Shown in pieces: positions 39,318-51,657 of a stretch of DNA of 64,000 nucleotides. The position numbers and the translations under genes were made by a program. The stretch's first letter is position 1, and each line of letters opens with the position of its first letter. Under the pieces are notes generated by a model that was given only the letters and a program-made list of their open reading frames with translations, was not told the DNA's origin and did no database searches. The stretch is taken from contig NZ_POVL01000004.1 in NCBI RefSeq assembly GCF_002939185.1, positions 1 through 64,000 of the forward strand, read 5' to 3'. Source of the DNA: Enterobacter sichuanensis. GTDB lineage: Bacteria > Pseudomonadota > Gammaproteobacteria > Enterobacterales > Enterobacteriaceae.

Positions 39318-41042
39318 TCAGGTTCTCTCCGTTTTGCTTAACCACATTTCATCCATACCCCCACCACGAATATGCATCGGATAAACGTGCTCGGTGCCAT
39401 CAACAATGACATCCATAAAGACGAGGCGGTTGTTTTTAACGTGTTCAAGCGCTTCTGCGAGCTTCGTTTCCAGCTCAGCCGGCTCAGTCACACGCATGCC
39501 AACATGGCCGTATGCTTCTGCGAGGCGAACAAAATCCGGTAGCGATTTCATGTAAGACTGTGAGTGACGGCCAGAATAGATCATATCTTGCCACTGCTTC
39601 ACCATGCCGAGGTAGCCGTTATTCAGGTTCAGCACGAGAACCGGCAGTTCATATTGCAGCGCAGTCGACAGTTCCTGAATGTTCATCTGGATACTGCCAT
39701 CTCCGGTCACGCAGACGACGGTTTCATTCGGCAGCGCCAGCTTCACGCCCAGCGCTGCGGGCAGACCAAATCCCATCGTTCCTAAACCACCCGAGTTGAT
39801 CCAGTGTCGCGGTTTATCAAATGGATAATACAGGGCGGCAAACATCTGGTGTTGCCCTACATCGGAGGTCACATACGCTTCACCTTTGGTCAGCCGCCAC
39901 ACCGCTTCGATAACCGCCTGCGGCTTAATGTTTTCACTGTGCGTGTCATATTTCAGACACTGACGCGCACGCCACTGTTCAATCTGCTGCCACCAGTCGC
40001 GGATCTCATCCAGCGGCTGGGTAGTACTTTCCTGCCCCAGCAGCTCCAGCATTTGCTCCAGGACCTGTCGGGCATCTCCGACGATCGGCACGTCAGCGGA
40101 CACCGTTTTTGAGATTGACGTCGGATCGATATCAATGTGCAGGACGGTCGCGTTCGGACAATACTTCGCCAGATTGTTGGTCGTGCGATCGTCAAAGCGC
40201 ACGCCTACGGCAAAGATCACATCGGAATGATGCATCGTCATGTTGGCTTCATAGGTGCCGTGCATACCCAGCATACCCAGTGCCTGACGGTGGGTAGCGG
40301 GAAATGCCCCCAGTCCCATCAGCGACGATGCAACAGGAAGGTTAAGCTTTTCAATGAGTTCACGCAGCTGGACCTCGCAGGCAGCATTGATCGCGCCGCC
40401 ACCAACATAGACAACCGGTTTTTTAGCTGCCAGAAGCGTTTGCAACGCGCGCTTAATTTGACCTTTATGGCCTTGCGTGGTTGGGTTGTAGGAACGCATG
40501 CTCACCGATTCCGGCCAGACGTAAGGCAGTTTGTTGGCCGGGTTCAGGATATCTTTAGGCAGATCGACCACGACCGGACCCGGACGCCCGCTTGCCGCCA
40601 GCCAGAAGGCTTTTTTCAGTACGCCTGGAATGTCTTCGGTTTGCTTGACCAGGAAGCTGTGCTTCACCACGGGACGCGAAATCCCGACCATGTCGCACTC
40701 CTGAAACGCATCGTAGCCAATCAGTGAGGTTGCCACCTGCCCGGAGAGGATCACCAGCGGAATAGAGTCCATATACGCCGTTGCAATGCCGGTAATGGCG
40801 TTTGTTGCGCCGGGACCGGACGTGACTAAGACCACGCCCACTTCACCCGTCGCACGCGCCAGGCCGTCAGCCATGTGGACCGCCGCCTGCTCGTGACGTA
40901 CCAGAACATGGTCAATGCCCCCAACCGTATGCAGCGCATCATAAATATCAAGGACCGCGCCGCCAGGGTAGCCGAACACTTGCTTCACGCCCTGGTCGAT
41001 CAGCGACCGGACGACCATTTCCGCGCCAGACAACATCTCCAT
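39318..41042 (-). CDS. ilvI: acetolactate synthase III large subunit
   Basis: Thiamine-diphosphate enzyme that condenses pyruvate with pyruvate or 2-oxobutyrate, first common step to valine, leucine and isoleucine. The 574-residue catalytic subunit has the conserved Glu in [13 protein letters not shown], the FAD-region signature and the ThDP/Mg motif [14 protein letters not shown]...NNGYLG. Same length as E. coli. Expression is Lrp-controlled in E. coli; individual Lrp sites could not be picked out by eye. Confidence 0.97.
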   Translation of the reverse strand: MEMLSGAEMVVRSLIDQGVKQVFGYPGGAVLDIYDALHTVGGIDHVLVRHEQAAVHMADGLARATGEVGVVLVTSGPGATNAITGIATAYMDSIPLVILSGQVATSLIGYDAFQECDMVGISRPVVKHSFLVKQTEDIPGVLKKAFWLAASGRPGPVVVDLPKDILNPANKLPYVWPESVSMRSYNPTTQGHKGQIKRALQTLLAAKKPVVYVGGGAINAACEVQLRELIEKLNLPVASSLMGLGAFPATHRQALGMLGMHGTYEANMTMHHSDVIFAVGVRFDDRTTNNLAKYCPNATVLHIDIDPTSISKTVSADVPIVGDARQVLEQMLELLGQESTTQPLDEIRDWWQQIEQWRARQCLKYDTHSENIKPQAVIEAVWRLTKGEAYVTSDVGQHQMFAALYYPFDKPRHWINSGGLGTMGFGLPAALGVKLALPNETVVCVTGDGSIQMNIQELSTALQYELPVLVLNLNNGYLGMVKQWQDMIYSGRHSQSYMKSLPDFVRLAEAYGHVGMRVTEPAELETKLAEALEHVKNNRLVFMDVIVDGTEHVYPMHIRGGGMDEMWLSKTERT

Positions 41043-41423
41043 GCTTTGCCTCCAGGCATTGTGTTACAGACGGACTGCCGAAATCATTTCCGCACCGTCT
41101 TACGATTGGGATAAACCAATCTTATATTTTTGCAGAGTGTTCTTTACCTTAACCGCTCGTTTTGAGGCAGGCAATTAGCAAACCCGGGGAGACAATCGGT
41201 GCCTGAAGCAGAAAAAGCAGCCGTTAACGGAAGATATGGTTAATTCATCTGAGAATGGAGGATGGGATGACGAATCATCGCTGAAAAGCGCGACAATGCA
41301 GGAAATCATCTATTTTTGCGAACCAGACAGCCGCCCGAGAAAAAGCACAACAGAATAAAATATCACTACGCTTAATAAACACAGGATAAACCACATAACC
41401 TGATGCGATTTATCCTGATGCGT
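41043..41423. other. ilvI-leuO intergenic region with a leuO 3' hairpin
   Basis: This 381-bp stretch holds the ilvIH promoter region on its left and the leuO 3' end on its right. CAGGATAAA (41382-41390) pairs with TTTATCCTG (41409-41417), a 9-bp perfect stem around 18 bases located 7 bp after the leuO stop, probably a terminator or processing structure. No gene was seen. The middle is AT-rich and fits a region bound by Lrp, but no site is assigned. Confidence 0.5.
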
Positions 41424-42386
41424 TTACCGGCGACAAATGCTAACAAGCAACTCTTCCATCCACTGATGTCCTTTATCCCGCCCCGCCGCTTCATGCCAGG
41501 AGAGATAGCAGGTTCGGCTATTAAGCTTAAGCGGCAGTGGCAAAATTTGCAGATTTAAGGGCTCAGAAAACTCTTCTGCCAGCCAGCGTGGCGCAATGGC
41601 CACCAGGTGTGTCTGGGAGACCACATTTAATACGCTGACCATCGCCATGCCCTGATAGGCTACACACGCCTGTTTATCCGCCGTGTCATACCACGGCAGG
41701 CTAAAAGAAGCGTACCTGTCGAGAGCAACAACGGCGTGCTGCTCGTTATAAACATCACTTTCTCGTAGCGGAGAAGACAGGCGCGGATGTTTTTTACTGG
41801 CGACCAACACCATTTCATCTTTAAACAGCGGTACGCAGGAAAATTCAGGCCGACGGAACTCTTCATATCCCAGGACAAATTCGATCTCCTGATAACGTAG
41901 CTGATGTTCGGTGTTTTGATTAAGAGAGGATTTAAAGACCAAATTGATATTCGGTGCGATCTCTTCCACCTTATTATATATTATCGACGTTAAATAATTA
42001 TCTAATGGGCTACAGACACAAAGATGAAAAACGCGTTCGCTGCTTAAGGGTTCAAACCCCGAGCCCGGCAATTCATTTTGTACCAACTGCAGCGCCTGGC
42101 GGATTGAGCCGAATAGCTGAAATGCACGCGCCGTGGGCTGAATCCCCCTGCCATAGCGGACGAACAGTTCATCGTTAAACATAACCTTGAGCCTGGCGAC
42201 GGCATTACTGACCGCAGGCTGTGACATCCCCAACGTTTGTGCCGCGCGGGTGATATTCTGTTCCTGCATGACAGCATCAAACACCGTCAACAGATTCAGG
42301 TCCACGGTACGTAACTGCGGTTTAATCCCATCAGCAGTTTGAGCTTGTTTAATATTATTTTCTGGCACTTCAGACTCCACTGTCAC
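41424..42386 (-). CDS. leuO: LysR-type regulator LeuO
   Basis: LysR-family regulator that antagonises H-NS silencing at many loci in enterobacteria. The 320-residue protein has an N-terminal extension, then the winged helix-turn-helix ([38 protein letters not shown]) and the effector-binding domain. The C-terminus [20 protein letters not shown] is strongly conserved. Six residues longer than E. coli, all in the N-terminal tail. It is divergent from leuLABCD across a long AT-rich gap that probably contains H-NS sites. Confidence 0.95.
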   Translation of the reverse strand: MTVESEVPENNIKQAQTADGIKPQLRTVDLNLLTVFDAVMQEQNITRAAQTLGMSQPAVSNAVARLKVMFNDELFVRYGRGIQPTARAFQLFGSIRQALQLVQNELPGSGFEPLSSERVFHLCVCSPLDNYLTSIIYNKVEEIAPNINLVFKSSLNQNTEHQLRYQEIEFVLGYEEFRRPEFSCVPLFKDEMVLVASKKHPRLSSPLRESDVYNEQHAVVALDRYASFSLPWYDTADKQACVAYQGMAMVSVLNVVSQTHLVAIAPRWLAEEFSEPLNLQILPLPLKLNSRTCYLSWHEAAGRDKGHQWMEELLVSICRR

Positions 42387-42911
42387 GCTACACTCCCTTT
42401 GCCAACGTATTGTAATAATCTCGAAAAATATGATTTATCATGCAAATATAACCAGCGAAAGAGAATTGTTTAAAATTCGGAATATATAAAGACACTAAAA
42501 GAACGGCAATAAAAGGTGCAAATGATATGTTTAACTTTAGGGTTAAGATGAAACCATAAACCAAACAAATATACAATTCCCCGAGAGTTAATGATGACTT
42601 AAGTATTATTAAACTGTTATTACCGCTGCACCTCATTACGTTAACAAGCTGTTATTCACACTCCTTTACCAAAGGGCCTGGATTGATTCATAGAACTTAT
42701 AACTTAATGATATTAAAACCATTTACGCCTGCAACACACTTAACAACGGCACCTTTCCGGTTTAAACAAATTATTTTTATTTATTTCTGCAACCTTTTTT
42801 CAAGTCCAAAAATAGACAATTAAACAGGTCAAAAAACACAAAACCAGCACAATTAGCTAAAGCAAACAGACTGCACATTTAGGCTGTCAGCGCCGTTTTT
42901 ATCCTCAGGGG
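42387..42911. other. AT-rich leuO-leuL intergenic region
   Basis: This 525-bp stretch is much richer in A and T than the genes beside it, with long A and T runs, as expected for the H-NS-silenced leuO promoter region in E. coli. A leftward frame at 42388-42636 (82 codons) ends just before leuO, but its Ile/Leu/Phe-rich sequence looks like translated AT-rich DNA, so it was not called. Confidence 0.5.
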
Positions 42912-42940
42912 TTGACATGAACGGGCGTATCCAGTACCAC
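42912..42940 (+). promoter_or_regulatory. leuLABCD promoter
   Basis: TTGACA at 42912-42917 is followed, 17 bp later, by a weak -10 (TACCAC, 42935-42940). The surrounding sequence (GTATCCAGTA, TAAAAGCATAT) matches the E. coli leu promoter as I recall it. Transcripts begin just downstream and include leuL and the attenuator. Confidence 0.75.
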
Positions 42941-42973
42941 TAAAAGCATATTGAATTTAACGGAGCACGATTC

Positions 42974-43060
42974 ATGATTCGCACCATTCGTTTCACCGGT
43001 CTACTACTACTAAACGCATCCACTGTGCGCGGTAGACTGGCGGGCGAAATTCAGCGTTGA
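42974..43060 (+). CDS. leuL: leu operon leader peptide
   Basis: A 28-residue leader peptide with four consecutive leucine codons, all the rare CTA (MIRTIRFTGLLLLNAS...). Ribosome stalling at these codons when Leu-tRNA is short would favour the antiterminator and allow leuABCD transcription. Same length as E. coli LeuL, with a different C-terminal half. The attenuator hairpin begins 20 bp after the stop. Confidence 0.93.
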   Translation: MIRTIRFTGLLLLNASTVRGRLAGEIQR

Positions 43061-43080
43061 ATCGTCACCAGTAAGACTAA

Positions 43081-43107
43081 AACCCGCGCCATTGCGCGGG
43101 TTTTTTT
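43081..43107 (+). terminator. leu attenuator terminator
   Basis: AACCCGCGC (43081-43089) pairs with GCGCGGGTT (43094-43102) around a four-base loop and is followed by a T run to 43107. Its place between leuL and leuA and its form are those of the leucine attenuator. Confidence 0.9.
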
Positions 43108-43150
43108 ATGCTCGTAGCAAGGCGCCCTAAGACTGACAAGGACCTAACCC

Positions 43151-45813
<2,663 letters not shown>

Positions 45814-45815
45814 TC

Positions 45816-47216
45816 ATGGCCAAAACCTTATATGAAAAATTGTTTGATGCGCACGTTGTTTACGAGGCACCAAACGAAACCCCGCTGCTGTATATCGACC
45901 GACATTTGGTACACGAGGTGACCTCTCCTCAGGCATTTGACGGCCTGCGTGCGCACAAGCGTCCGGTACGTCAGCCGGGAAAAACCTTCGCCACGATGGA
46001 TCACAACGTTTCCACCCAGACCAAAGACATTAATGCCTCGGGTGAGATGGCACGTATCCAGATGCAGGAGTTGATTAAGAACTGTAACGAGTTTGGCGTT
46101 GAGCTTTACGATCTGAACCACCCTTACCAGGGCATCGTTCACGTGATGGGACCTGAACAGGGGATTACCCTGCCGGGCATGACCATCGTCTGCGGTGACT
46201 CCCATACCGCGACCCACGGTGCGTTTGGCGCCCTGGCGTTCGGGATTGGTACCTCTGAAGTTGAACACGTGCTGGCAACGCAGACCCTGAAACAGGGCCG
46301 CGCCAAAACCATGAAGATAGAAGTGAAGGGTAAAGCCGCGCCGGGCATTACCGCAAAAGATATCGTGCTGGCGATCATCGGTAAAACCGGCAGCGCGGGC
46401 GGTACCGGCCATGTGGTGGAATTCTGCGGCGAGGCTATCCAGGCGCTGAGCATGGAGGGGCGTATGACCCTTTGCAACATGGCCATTGAGATGGGTGCCA
46501 AAGCCGGTCTGGTCGCGCCAGATGAAACAACCTTTAACTATGTGAAGGGCCGTCTGCACGCGCCGAAAGGTCAGGATTTTGACGACGCGGTGGCGTACTG
46601 GAAAACCCTGAAAACCGACGACGGCGCAACCTTTGATACCGTCGTCACGCTGCAGGCAGAAGAGATTGCACCTCAGGTGACCTGGGGCACCAACCCGGGC
46701 CAGGTGATTTCCGTTAACGACACGATTCCTGACCCGGCGTCCTTTACCGATCCGGTGGAGCGTGCCAGTGCGGAAAAAGCGCTGGCCTATATGGGCCTGA
46801 AGCCCGGTGTACCGTTAACCGACGTGGCCATTGATAAGGTGTTTATCGGTTCCTGCACCAACTCCCGTATTGAAGATTTACGGGCGGCTGCAGAGATTGC
46901 CAAAGGCCGCAAAGTGGCGCCGGGCGTGCAGGCGCTGGTCGTTCCAGGCTCCGGTCCGGTGAAAGCTCAGGCGGAAGCCGAAGGTCTGGATAAGATCTTC
47001 ATCGAGGCCGGTTTCGAGTGGCGCCTGCCTGGCTGCTCCATGTGTCTGGCGATGAACAATGACCGCCTGAATCCGGGCGAACGTTGCGCTTCCACCAGCA
47101 ACCGTAACTTTGAAGGCCGTCAGGGCCGCGGTGGGCGTACCCACCTGGTCAGCCCGGCAATGGCCGCCGCTGCGGCAGTCACCGGCCATTTCGCCGATAT
47201 TCGCAGCCTGAAATAA
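45816..47216 (+). CDS. leuC: 3-isopropylmalate dehydratase large subunit
   Basis: [4Fe-4S] subunit that isomerises 2- to 3-isopropylmalate together with LeuD. The 466-residue aconitase-family protein keeps the three cluster cysteines in [10 protein letters not shown] and [11 protein letters not shown], and the [13 protein letters not shown] substrate motif. Length equals E. coli. leuD follows after 10 bp with an AAGGAG site. Confidence 0.97.
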   Translation: MAKTLYEKLFDAHVVYEAPNETPLLYIDRHLVHEVTSPQAFDGLRAHKRPVRQPGKTFATMDHNVSTQTKDINASGEMARIQMQELIKNCNEFGVELYDLNHPYQGIVHVMGPEQGITLPGMTIVCGDSHTATHGAFGALAFGIGTSEVEHVLATQTLKQGRAKTMKIEVKGKAAPGITAKDIVLAIIGKTGSAGGTGHVVEFCGEAIQALSMEGRMTLCNMAIEMGAKAGLVAPDETTFNYVKGRLHAPKGQDFDDAVAYWKTLKTDDGATFDTVVTLQAEEIAPQVTWGTNPGQVISVNDTIPDPASFTDPVERASAEKALAYMGLKPGVPLTDVAIDKVFIGSCTNSRIEDLRAAAEIAKGRKVAPGVQALVVPGSGPVKAQAEAEGLDKIFIEAGFEWRLPGCSMCLAMNNDRLNPGERCASTSNRNFEGRQGRGGRTHLVSPAMAAAAAVTGHFADIRSLK

Positions 47217-47226
47217 GGAGACAATC

Positions 47227-47832
47227 ATGGCAGAGAAATTTACCCAACATACCGGCCGGGTTGTCCCCCTGGACGCCGCTAACGTCGATACTGACGCGAT
47301 CATTCCGAAACAGTTTCTGCAGAAAGTGACGCGTACCGGTTTTGGCGCCCACCTCTTTAATGACTGGCGTTTCCTGGACGACAAAGGCGAAGTGCCGAAT
47401 CCCGAGTTCGTTCTGAATTTCCCGGAATACAAAGGGGCCTCCATTTTGCTGGCGCGGGAAAACTTCGGCTGCGGCTCATCCCGTGAGCACGCCCCCTGGG
47501 CACTGACCGACTACGGTTTTAAAGTGGTTATCGCCCCAAGCTTCGCGGACATCTTTTACGGCAACAGCTTTAACAACCAGCTGCTGCCGGTCACGCTGAG
47601 CGACGAACAGGTCGATGAACTGTTCGCGCAGGTTAAGGCGAATCCGGGGATGTCGTTTGAGGTGGATCTGGAAGCAGAAGTGGTTAAAGCGGGCGATAAA
47701 ACCTACCGCTTTAGCATCGATGCTTTCCGTCGTCACTGCATGCTGAACGGTCTGGACAGCATTGGTCTGACCCTGCAGCATGAAGATGCCATTTCAGCCT
47801 ACGAGAAAAAACAGCCAGCGTTTATGGGCTAA
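47227..47832 (+). CDS. leuD: 3-isopropylmalate dehydratase small subunit
   Basis: Small subunit that completes the LeuCD isomerase and carries the swivelling aconitase domain. The 201-residue protein contains [13 protein letters not shown] and [15 protein letters not shown], both family signatures. Same length as E. coli. Last gene of the leu operon; a hairpin follows within 10 bp. Confidence 0.97.
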   Translation: MAEKFTQHTGRVVPLDAANVDTDAIIPKQFLQKVTRTGFGAHLFNDWRFLDDKGEVPNPEFVLNFPEYKGASILLARENFGCGSSREHAPWALTDYGFKVVIAPSFADIFYGNSFNNQLLPVTLSDEQVDELFAQVKANPGMSFEVDLEAEVVKAGDKTYRFSIDAFRRHCMLNGLDSIGLTLQHEDAISAYEKKQPAFMG

Positions 47833-47837
47833 AGGCA

Positions 47838-47860
47838 ATGGCCCGCAACGAGCGGGCCAT
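47838..47860 (+). terminator. hairpin after leuD
   Basis: ATGGCCCGC (47838-47846) pairs with GCGGGCCAT (47852-47860) around five bases, 5 bp after the leuD stop. It lacks a T run on the plus strand, so it may be a processing or Rho-assisted end rather than a strong intrinsic terminator. Confidence 0.6.
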
Positions 47861-47893
47861 TACAAAGGGTGCGTTGAGGCTCAACCACTCTGG

Positions 47894-47920
47894 AGTGGCG
47901 GGGAAACACTCCCCGCCACT
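47894..47920. terminator. strong hairpin just beyond the hok-like gene
   Basis: AGTGGCGGGG (47894-47903) and CCCCGCCACT (47911-47920) form a perfect 10-bp GC-rich stem 4 bp after the stop of the leftward hok-like gene. Stable 3' structures are typical of hok-type mRNAs, and this also insulates leuD. Confidence 0.65.
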
Positions 47921-47924
47921 ACCG

Positions 47925-48077
47925 CTAACGTCTTGCTTCGTAAGCCAACACTGCCGCCAGCTCCGTTTTCTCCTGTTTGAAGTGCAACTCACACAGCGAG
48001 TCGCGCACCATCCAGGTAAAGATCAACAGCGTCGTACAGATCAGAAACAAACCTAACAGCAGAGTACGTTTTGGCAT
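47925..48077 (-). CDS. Hok/Gef-family (PndA-like) type I toxin
   Basis: This 50-residue membrane toxin candidate is too short for usual gene calling. It has a basic N-terminus (MPKRT), one hydrophobic helix (about residues 6-23), the family motif MVRDSLCEL with its conserved Cys, and the C-terminal LAYEARR ending typical of PndA, SrnB and Hok. The remembered PndA sequence is especially close (MVRDSLC and LAYE). The start has AAGGAGG five bases upstream. Family members depolarise the inner membrane and are held off by an antisense RNA. The leader upstream is structured; no mok-type overlapping frame was identified. Not present at this site in E. coli K-12 as far as I recall. Confidence 0.85.
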   Translation of the reverse strand: MPKRTLLLGLFLICTTLLIFTWMVRDSLCELHFKQEKTELAAVLAYEARR

Positions 48078-48290
48078 TCCAGCCTCCTTATTGCTTTTCG
48101 GCAATGAAGAGACTAACCTCGCAATGTTGGTTGTGAAGTTGGTCTCCCCATCAGTTTATTGATGTGGGACTCTCCACTGTTTGCCTCTTGCGAAAGCCTG
48201 AGGCAAACAGCCTCAAGCACCCGCCACGCACTCTATTCCCCTTCTTCGTACCTGTCAGAAAGTCGTTCCATTTCGTGAAGCCGTCTTCCA
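48078..48290 (-). other. structured leader of the hok-like gene; possible antisense RNA locus
   Basis: The leader contains CTGTTTGCCTC (48177-48187) paired with GAGGCAAACAG (48200-48210), an 11-bp stem. A second dyad is CCCATCA (48147-48153) with TGATGTGGG (48160-48168). hok, pnd and srn mRNAs have folded leaders and a cis-antisense (Sok-type) RNA opposite this region. On the plus strand no clear sigma-70 promoter and terminator pair for such an RNA could be assigned by eye. Confidence 0.45.
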
Positions 48291-48293
48291 GAA

Positions 48294-49472
48294 TCAAACG
48301 TCTTTGACCCGGCAGGTCAGCCCAAGCGTAACCACCGAAATCACCGCAATCATCCAGTACACCGAGGCATGCCCATAACTTTGCGCCAGCGCCCCCTGAA
48401 TCACGCCCGCCAGGATCACCCCGGTCGAAATACTGTTGGTAAAAAGCGTCGTTGCCGAGCCCGCGCGGCCAGGCATTAAGTCCTGGAACCAGAGCATGCC
48501 AATACCGGCGACAATGCCAATAAACACAGCGTTGAACAACTGCAGCGCCAGTAACGCTTCGCGCGAATGGAAAAGAATCAGCCCCGCGTAAAACAGCACC
48601 CCAGCCGCCACCGCCACGATCATCATCCGACGCTTTCCGAAACGCTTAACGTAGTAACCCGCCAGAATCATTGCCGGAATTTCCAGCCCGGCCGCGGTCC
48701 CCATTAAGATCCCGGCGAGCTTGTCCGGCAAGCCCAGATCGCTGCTGATCCACAGCGGCATATCGATGATGTACATGGTGTTGCAGGTCCACATCAGCGT
48801 GGAGGCAATAAACAGCATCCGGACGTTTTTATCCTGCCAGCCGCTCACCTCGGTGATGGGTTTATCCGTCGTCTGTTCAACGCGTGCCACGGACGGCAGG
48901 GCAAAGGCGATCAGGAGCAGACTGATGGCAAAAATCCCTGCGGCGATAGAGAACATGGCGGTAAAGCCATAGTTCAGTGCCAGCATAAAGGCCAGCGGCG
49001 GGCCAATGACCCACGCCAGCGAGAGCTGCGCACGCATCACTGAGCTGAACATCACCACTTCCCGCGCCGAGTTATCGGCATATTCCCGGGCCAGGGCGAA
49101 CAGCTGCGGCATGGCGGTGTTCGCCAGCGAGGCCAGCAGCACGCCACAGGTAATGAGCGTCAGGTAGTGCCGATTGAAAGCAAAGAGCAGCGCGTTACCC
49201 ACGGCCATGGCGCAGCAAAAGAGGATCAGCTTACGACGATCGCCCTGGCTGTCCGAGCGTTTCGCCAGCGCGAGACTGACCAGGATCCCGGCAACGGCGT
49301 TGACGGTATAAAACAGCCCCACCCAAAACGGCTGCGCGCCCACCTCGCGGCTGAGGAACAGGCTCAGCGTCGGTGCCTGCAGCGCCCCCGCCACGCCCAT
49401 CATAAAGGCCACCAGCATAAAAGCGGCATAGACGCCATTCAGGCGTCGCCCCATCGTCATCAACCAGAGCAT
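48294..49472 (-). CDS. setA: sugar efflux transporter SetA
   Basis: Major-facilitator inner-membrane exporter of glucose, lactose and related sugars, part of the glucose-phosphate stress response. The protein of 392 residues has twelve membrane segments and the conserved LAKRSDSQGDRRKL loop; it closes in CRVKDV. I start it at the ATG at 49472 (MLWLMTMGRR), with AAGGAC upstream, rather than at far-upstream TTG codons inside SgrS. It lies directly downstream of sgrS/sgrT on the same strand and may be partly co-transcribed with it. Confidence 0.94.
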   Translation of the reverse strand: MLWLMTMGRRLNGVYAAFMLVAFMMGVAGALQAPTLSLFLSREVGAQPFWVGLFYTVNAVAGILVSLALAKRSDSQGDRRKLILFCCAMAVGNALLFAFNRHYLTLITCGVLLASLANTAMPQLFALAREYADNSAREVVMFSSVMRAQLSLAWVIGPPLAFMLALNYGFTAMFSIAAGIFAISLLLIAFALPSVARVEQTTDKPITEVSGWQDKNVRMLFIASTLMWTCNTMYIIDMPLWISSDLGLPDKLAGILMGTAAGLEIPAMILAGYYVKRFGKRRMMIVAVAAGVLFYAGLILFHSREALLALQLFNAVFIGIVAGIGMLWFQDLMPGRAGSATTLFTNSISTGVILAGVIQGALAQSYGHASVYWMIAVISVVTLGLTCRVKDV

Positions 49473-49520
49473 GCGCAAGTCCTTGTGAAAGCGGATCAAA
49501 ACCGGGTGAAAGAATAAACG

Positions 49521-49766
49521 AAAAAAGCCAGCAAAAACATTTTGCTGGCGGGTGATAAGCACCAATACTCAGTCACACATGATCGAGGCGAGTTAGCGAG
49601 AAGAGGTCGGTTTCGTAACATCCCACTGCATCAGGTCTTCCAGTATTTTCAGCCGTTGCTCTGCACACTGGCGGGCCAGCCAGGACGTTCCTTTTGTCGC
49701 TGAAAAATAGTGCTGATAAAACTGACGTGCGGTAGACCTCTTCATAATTTACCTCCTCACTTCATC
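49521..49766 (-). ncRNA. sgrS: small RNA SgrS (sugar-phosphate stress)
   Basis: Hfq-dependent RNA that base-pairs with ptsG mRNA to stop glucose uptake during sugar-phosphate stress. On the minus strand it opens GATGAAGTGAGGAGG (about 49766), carries the sgrT frame, then the conserved seed block ATCATGTGTGACTGAGTATT and a terminator stem GCCAGCAAAA/TTTTGCTGGC (49527-49549) ending in a U run (49526-49521). The seed region matches E. coli SgrS closely. It is divergent from sgrR, its activator. The 5' end is placed by comparison with E. coli. Confidence 0.93.
49593..49745 (-). CDS. sgrT: SgrT, small inhibitor of glucose transport encoded in SgrS
   Basis: A 50-residue peptide made from SgrS that blocks PtsG transport activity. 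It reads MKRSTARQFYQHYFSATKGT at the start and continues to LKILEDLMQWD and TSSR. The RQFYQHYF core and LMQWD match E. coli SgrT, but this version has a longer N-terminus (seven residues more in all). AGGAGG lies 7 nt upstream of the ATG, stronger than in E. coli, suggesting good translation. Both functions of SgrS are therefore preserved here. Confidence 0.9.
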   Translation of the reverse strand: MKRSTARQFYQHYFSATKGTSWLARQCAEQRLKILEDLMQWDVTKPTSSR

Positions 49767-49833
49767 GGTAAGGATTATTGGCTTAATATAGGGATTAATA
49801 AATTGCTGATTTTTTGTCAGGAGTTCCCCTTTT

Positions 49834-51489
49834 ATGCCTTCTGGTCGACTGCAACAACAATTTATCCGCCTCTGGCAGTGCTGCGAGGGGCAATCACAGG
49901 AGACCACGTTGAACGAGCTGGCCGACCTGCTGAGCTGCTCCCGCCGCCATATGCGCACGCTGCTCAATACCATGCAGCAGCAGGGCTGGTTAAGCTGGGA
50001 AGCGGAGGCGGGACGTGGCAAACGATCGCGCCTGACCTTCCTCTATACCGGGCTGGCGTTGCAGCAGCAGCGCGCCGAAGACCTGCTGGAGCAGGACCGA
50101 ATTGACCAGCTGGTGCAGTTGGTGGGCGATAAAGCCGCGGTGCGCCAGATGCTGGTTTCCCATCTCGGACGCAGTTTCCGCCAGGGCCGTCACATCCTGC
50201 GGGTCCTCTACTATCGCCCGATGAAAAACCTGTTGCCCGGCACGGCCTTGCGCCGCTCAGAAACCCACATGGCCCGACAAATCTTCAGCGGCCTGACGCG
50301 GATAAATGAGGAAAATGGGGAACTGGAAGCAGATATCGCTCACCACTGGCAGCAACTTTCCCCGCTTCACTGGCGCTTTTTTTTACGCCCTGGCATCCAC
50401 TTTCATCATGGCCGCGAGCTGGAAATGCACGACGTCATCACCTCTCTGGAACGCGCCCGCACGCTGCCGCTCTACTCGCATATTTCGCGCGTCCACTCGC
50501 CAACGGCATGGACGCTGGATATTGAGCTTTCACAGCAGGACCAGTGGCTCCCCTGGCTGCTGGGCTATGTGCCGTCAATGATTTTGCCCGGCGAGTGGGA
50601 ATCGATGAACAATTTTGCCAGCCTGCCGATAGGTACCGGGCCCTACGCCGTCTCCCGCAATAATAACAACCAGCTGAAAATCCGCGCGTTTGATGACTAC
50701 TTTGGCTATCGGGCTCTGATCGACGAAGTGAATGTGTGGGTATTACCGGATCTGAATGAAGAGCTGAGCGCCGGCCTGACGCTGGAAGGTCCCACCACGG
50801 GAGAAAAGGCTGTGGAGAGTCGCCTGGAGGAGGGATGCTACTATCTGCTGTTCGACAGCCGCACTCACCGCGGGGCCAACCCGGCCGTCCGTAAGTGGAT
50901 CAGCCATATACTGTCCCCTTCCAACCTGATCTACCATGCGGAAGAGCAGTACCAGACCTACTGGTTCCCGGCGTACGGCCTGCTACCGCGCTGGCACCAT
51001 GCCCGCCCAGTGCACGCCGACAAACCTGCTGGGCTGGAGTCCATCTCACTGACCTATTACCGCGAGCATGTGGAGCATCGTTTTATCGCCAGGATCATGA
51101 CCAGACTGCTGGCAGCGGAAGGCGTCAGGCTGGAGATCAGGGAAGTGGATTATCACGAATGGCACCAGGGAGAGATAACCAGTGATATCTGGCTGAACAG
51201 CGCCAATTTCACCCTGCCGCTCGATTTTTCATTATTCTCACACCTTTATGAAGTCCCGCTGATCCAGCACTGCATCGACCGTGACTGGCAACAGGATGCC
51301 GCCCGGTGGCGTGCGGGCGAGATGAATCTTGCCGTATGGTGCCAGCAGCTGCTGGCTGAACAGGCGATCGTTCCCTTGATCCACCACTGGCTGATGATCC
51401 AGGGGCAACGCAGTATGCGAGGCCTGCGGATGAATACCCTGGGCTGGTTCGATTTCAAATCGGCCTGGTTTGCACCGCCGGAACCATAA
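49834..51489 (+). CDS. sgrR: sugar-stress transcriptional activator SgrR
   Basis: Activates sgrS when phosphosugars accumulate and represses its own gene. The 551-residue protein has an N-terminal winged helix ([21 protein letters not shown]) and a C-terminal domain related to solute-binding proteins of peptide transporters, which probably senses the stress metabolite. Same length as E. coli, ending [13 protein letters not shown]. It is divergent from sgrS across 67 bp and upstream of the thiamine riboswitch. Confidence 0.95.
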   Translation: MPSGRLQQQFIRLWQCCEGQSQETTLNELADLLSCSRRHMRTLLNTMQQQGWLSWEAEAGRGKRSRLTFLYTGLALQQQRAEDLLEQDRIDQLVQLVGDKAAVRQMLVSHLGRSFRQGRHILRVLYYRPMKNLLPGTALRRSETHMARQIFSGLTRINEENGELEADIAHHWQQLSPLHWRFFLRPGIHFHHGRELEMHDVITSLERARTLPLYSHISRVHSPTAWTLDIELSQQDQWLPWLLGYVPSMILPGEWESMNNFASLPIGTGPYAVSRNNNNQLKIRAFDDYFGYRALIDEVNVWVLPDLNEELSAGLTLEGPTTGEKAVESRLEEGCYYLLFDSRTHRGANPAVRKWISHILSPSNLIYHAEEQYQTYWFPAYGLLPRWHHARPVHADKPAGLESISLTYYREHVEHRFIARIMTRLLAAEGVRLEIREVDYHEWHQGEITSDIWLNSANFTLPLDFSLFSHLYEVPLIQHCIDRDWQQDAARWRAGEMNLAVWCQQLLAEQAIVPLIHHWLMIQGQRSMRGLRMNTLGWFDFKSAWFAPPEP

Positions 51490-51530
51490 CACTTTCGTAA
51501 TATTCACCAAATCATTACAATACCGCCGTT

Positions 51531-51614
51531 CTCAACGGGGTGCTGCATCACAGATGTGCGCTGAGATAATACCCGTCGAACCTGATCCGGATAACGCCGG
51601 CGAAGGGATTTGAG
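51531..51614 (+). promoter_or_regulatory. TPP riboswitch (THI element)
   Basis: The conserved core CTGAGATAATACCCG...GAACCTGATC is present (about 51561-51587). The outer P1 stem is CTCAA (51531-51535) with TTGAG (51610-51614), and the GGATAACGCCGGCGAAGGGA segment closes the second arm. It lies 43 bp upstream of thiB and should shut down thiBPQ when thiamine pyrophosphate is abundant. Confidence 0.95.
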
Positions 51615-51657
51615 GCTGTCGCTCAAAATCCTTTGCCACTCAACCCTGAGGTGCAAA

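Noticed and set aside
42388-42636. 82-codon hydrophobic frame upstream of leuO
   Set aside because: Reads like translated AT-rich DNA in an H-NS-type region; no ribosome binding site recognised.
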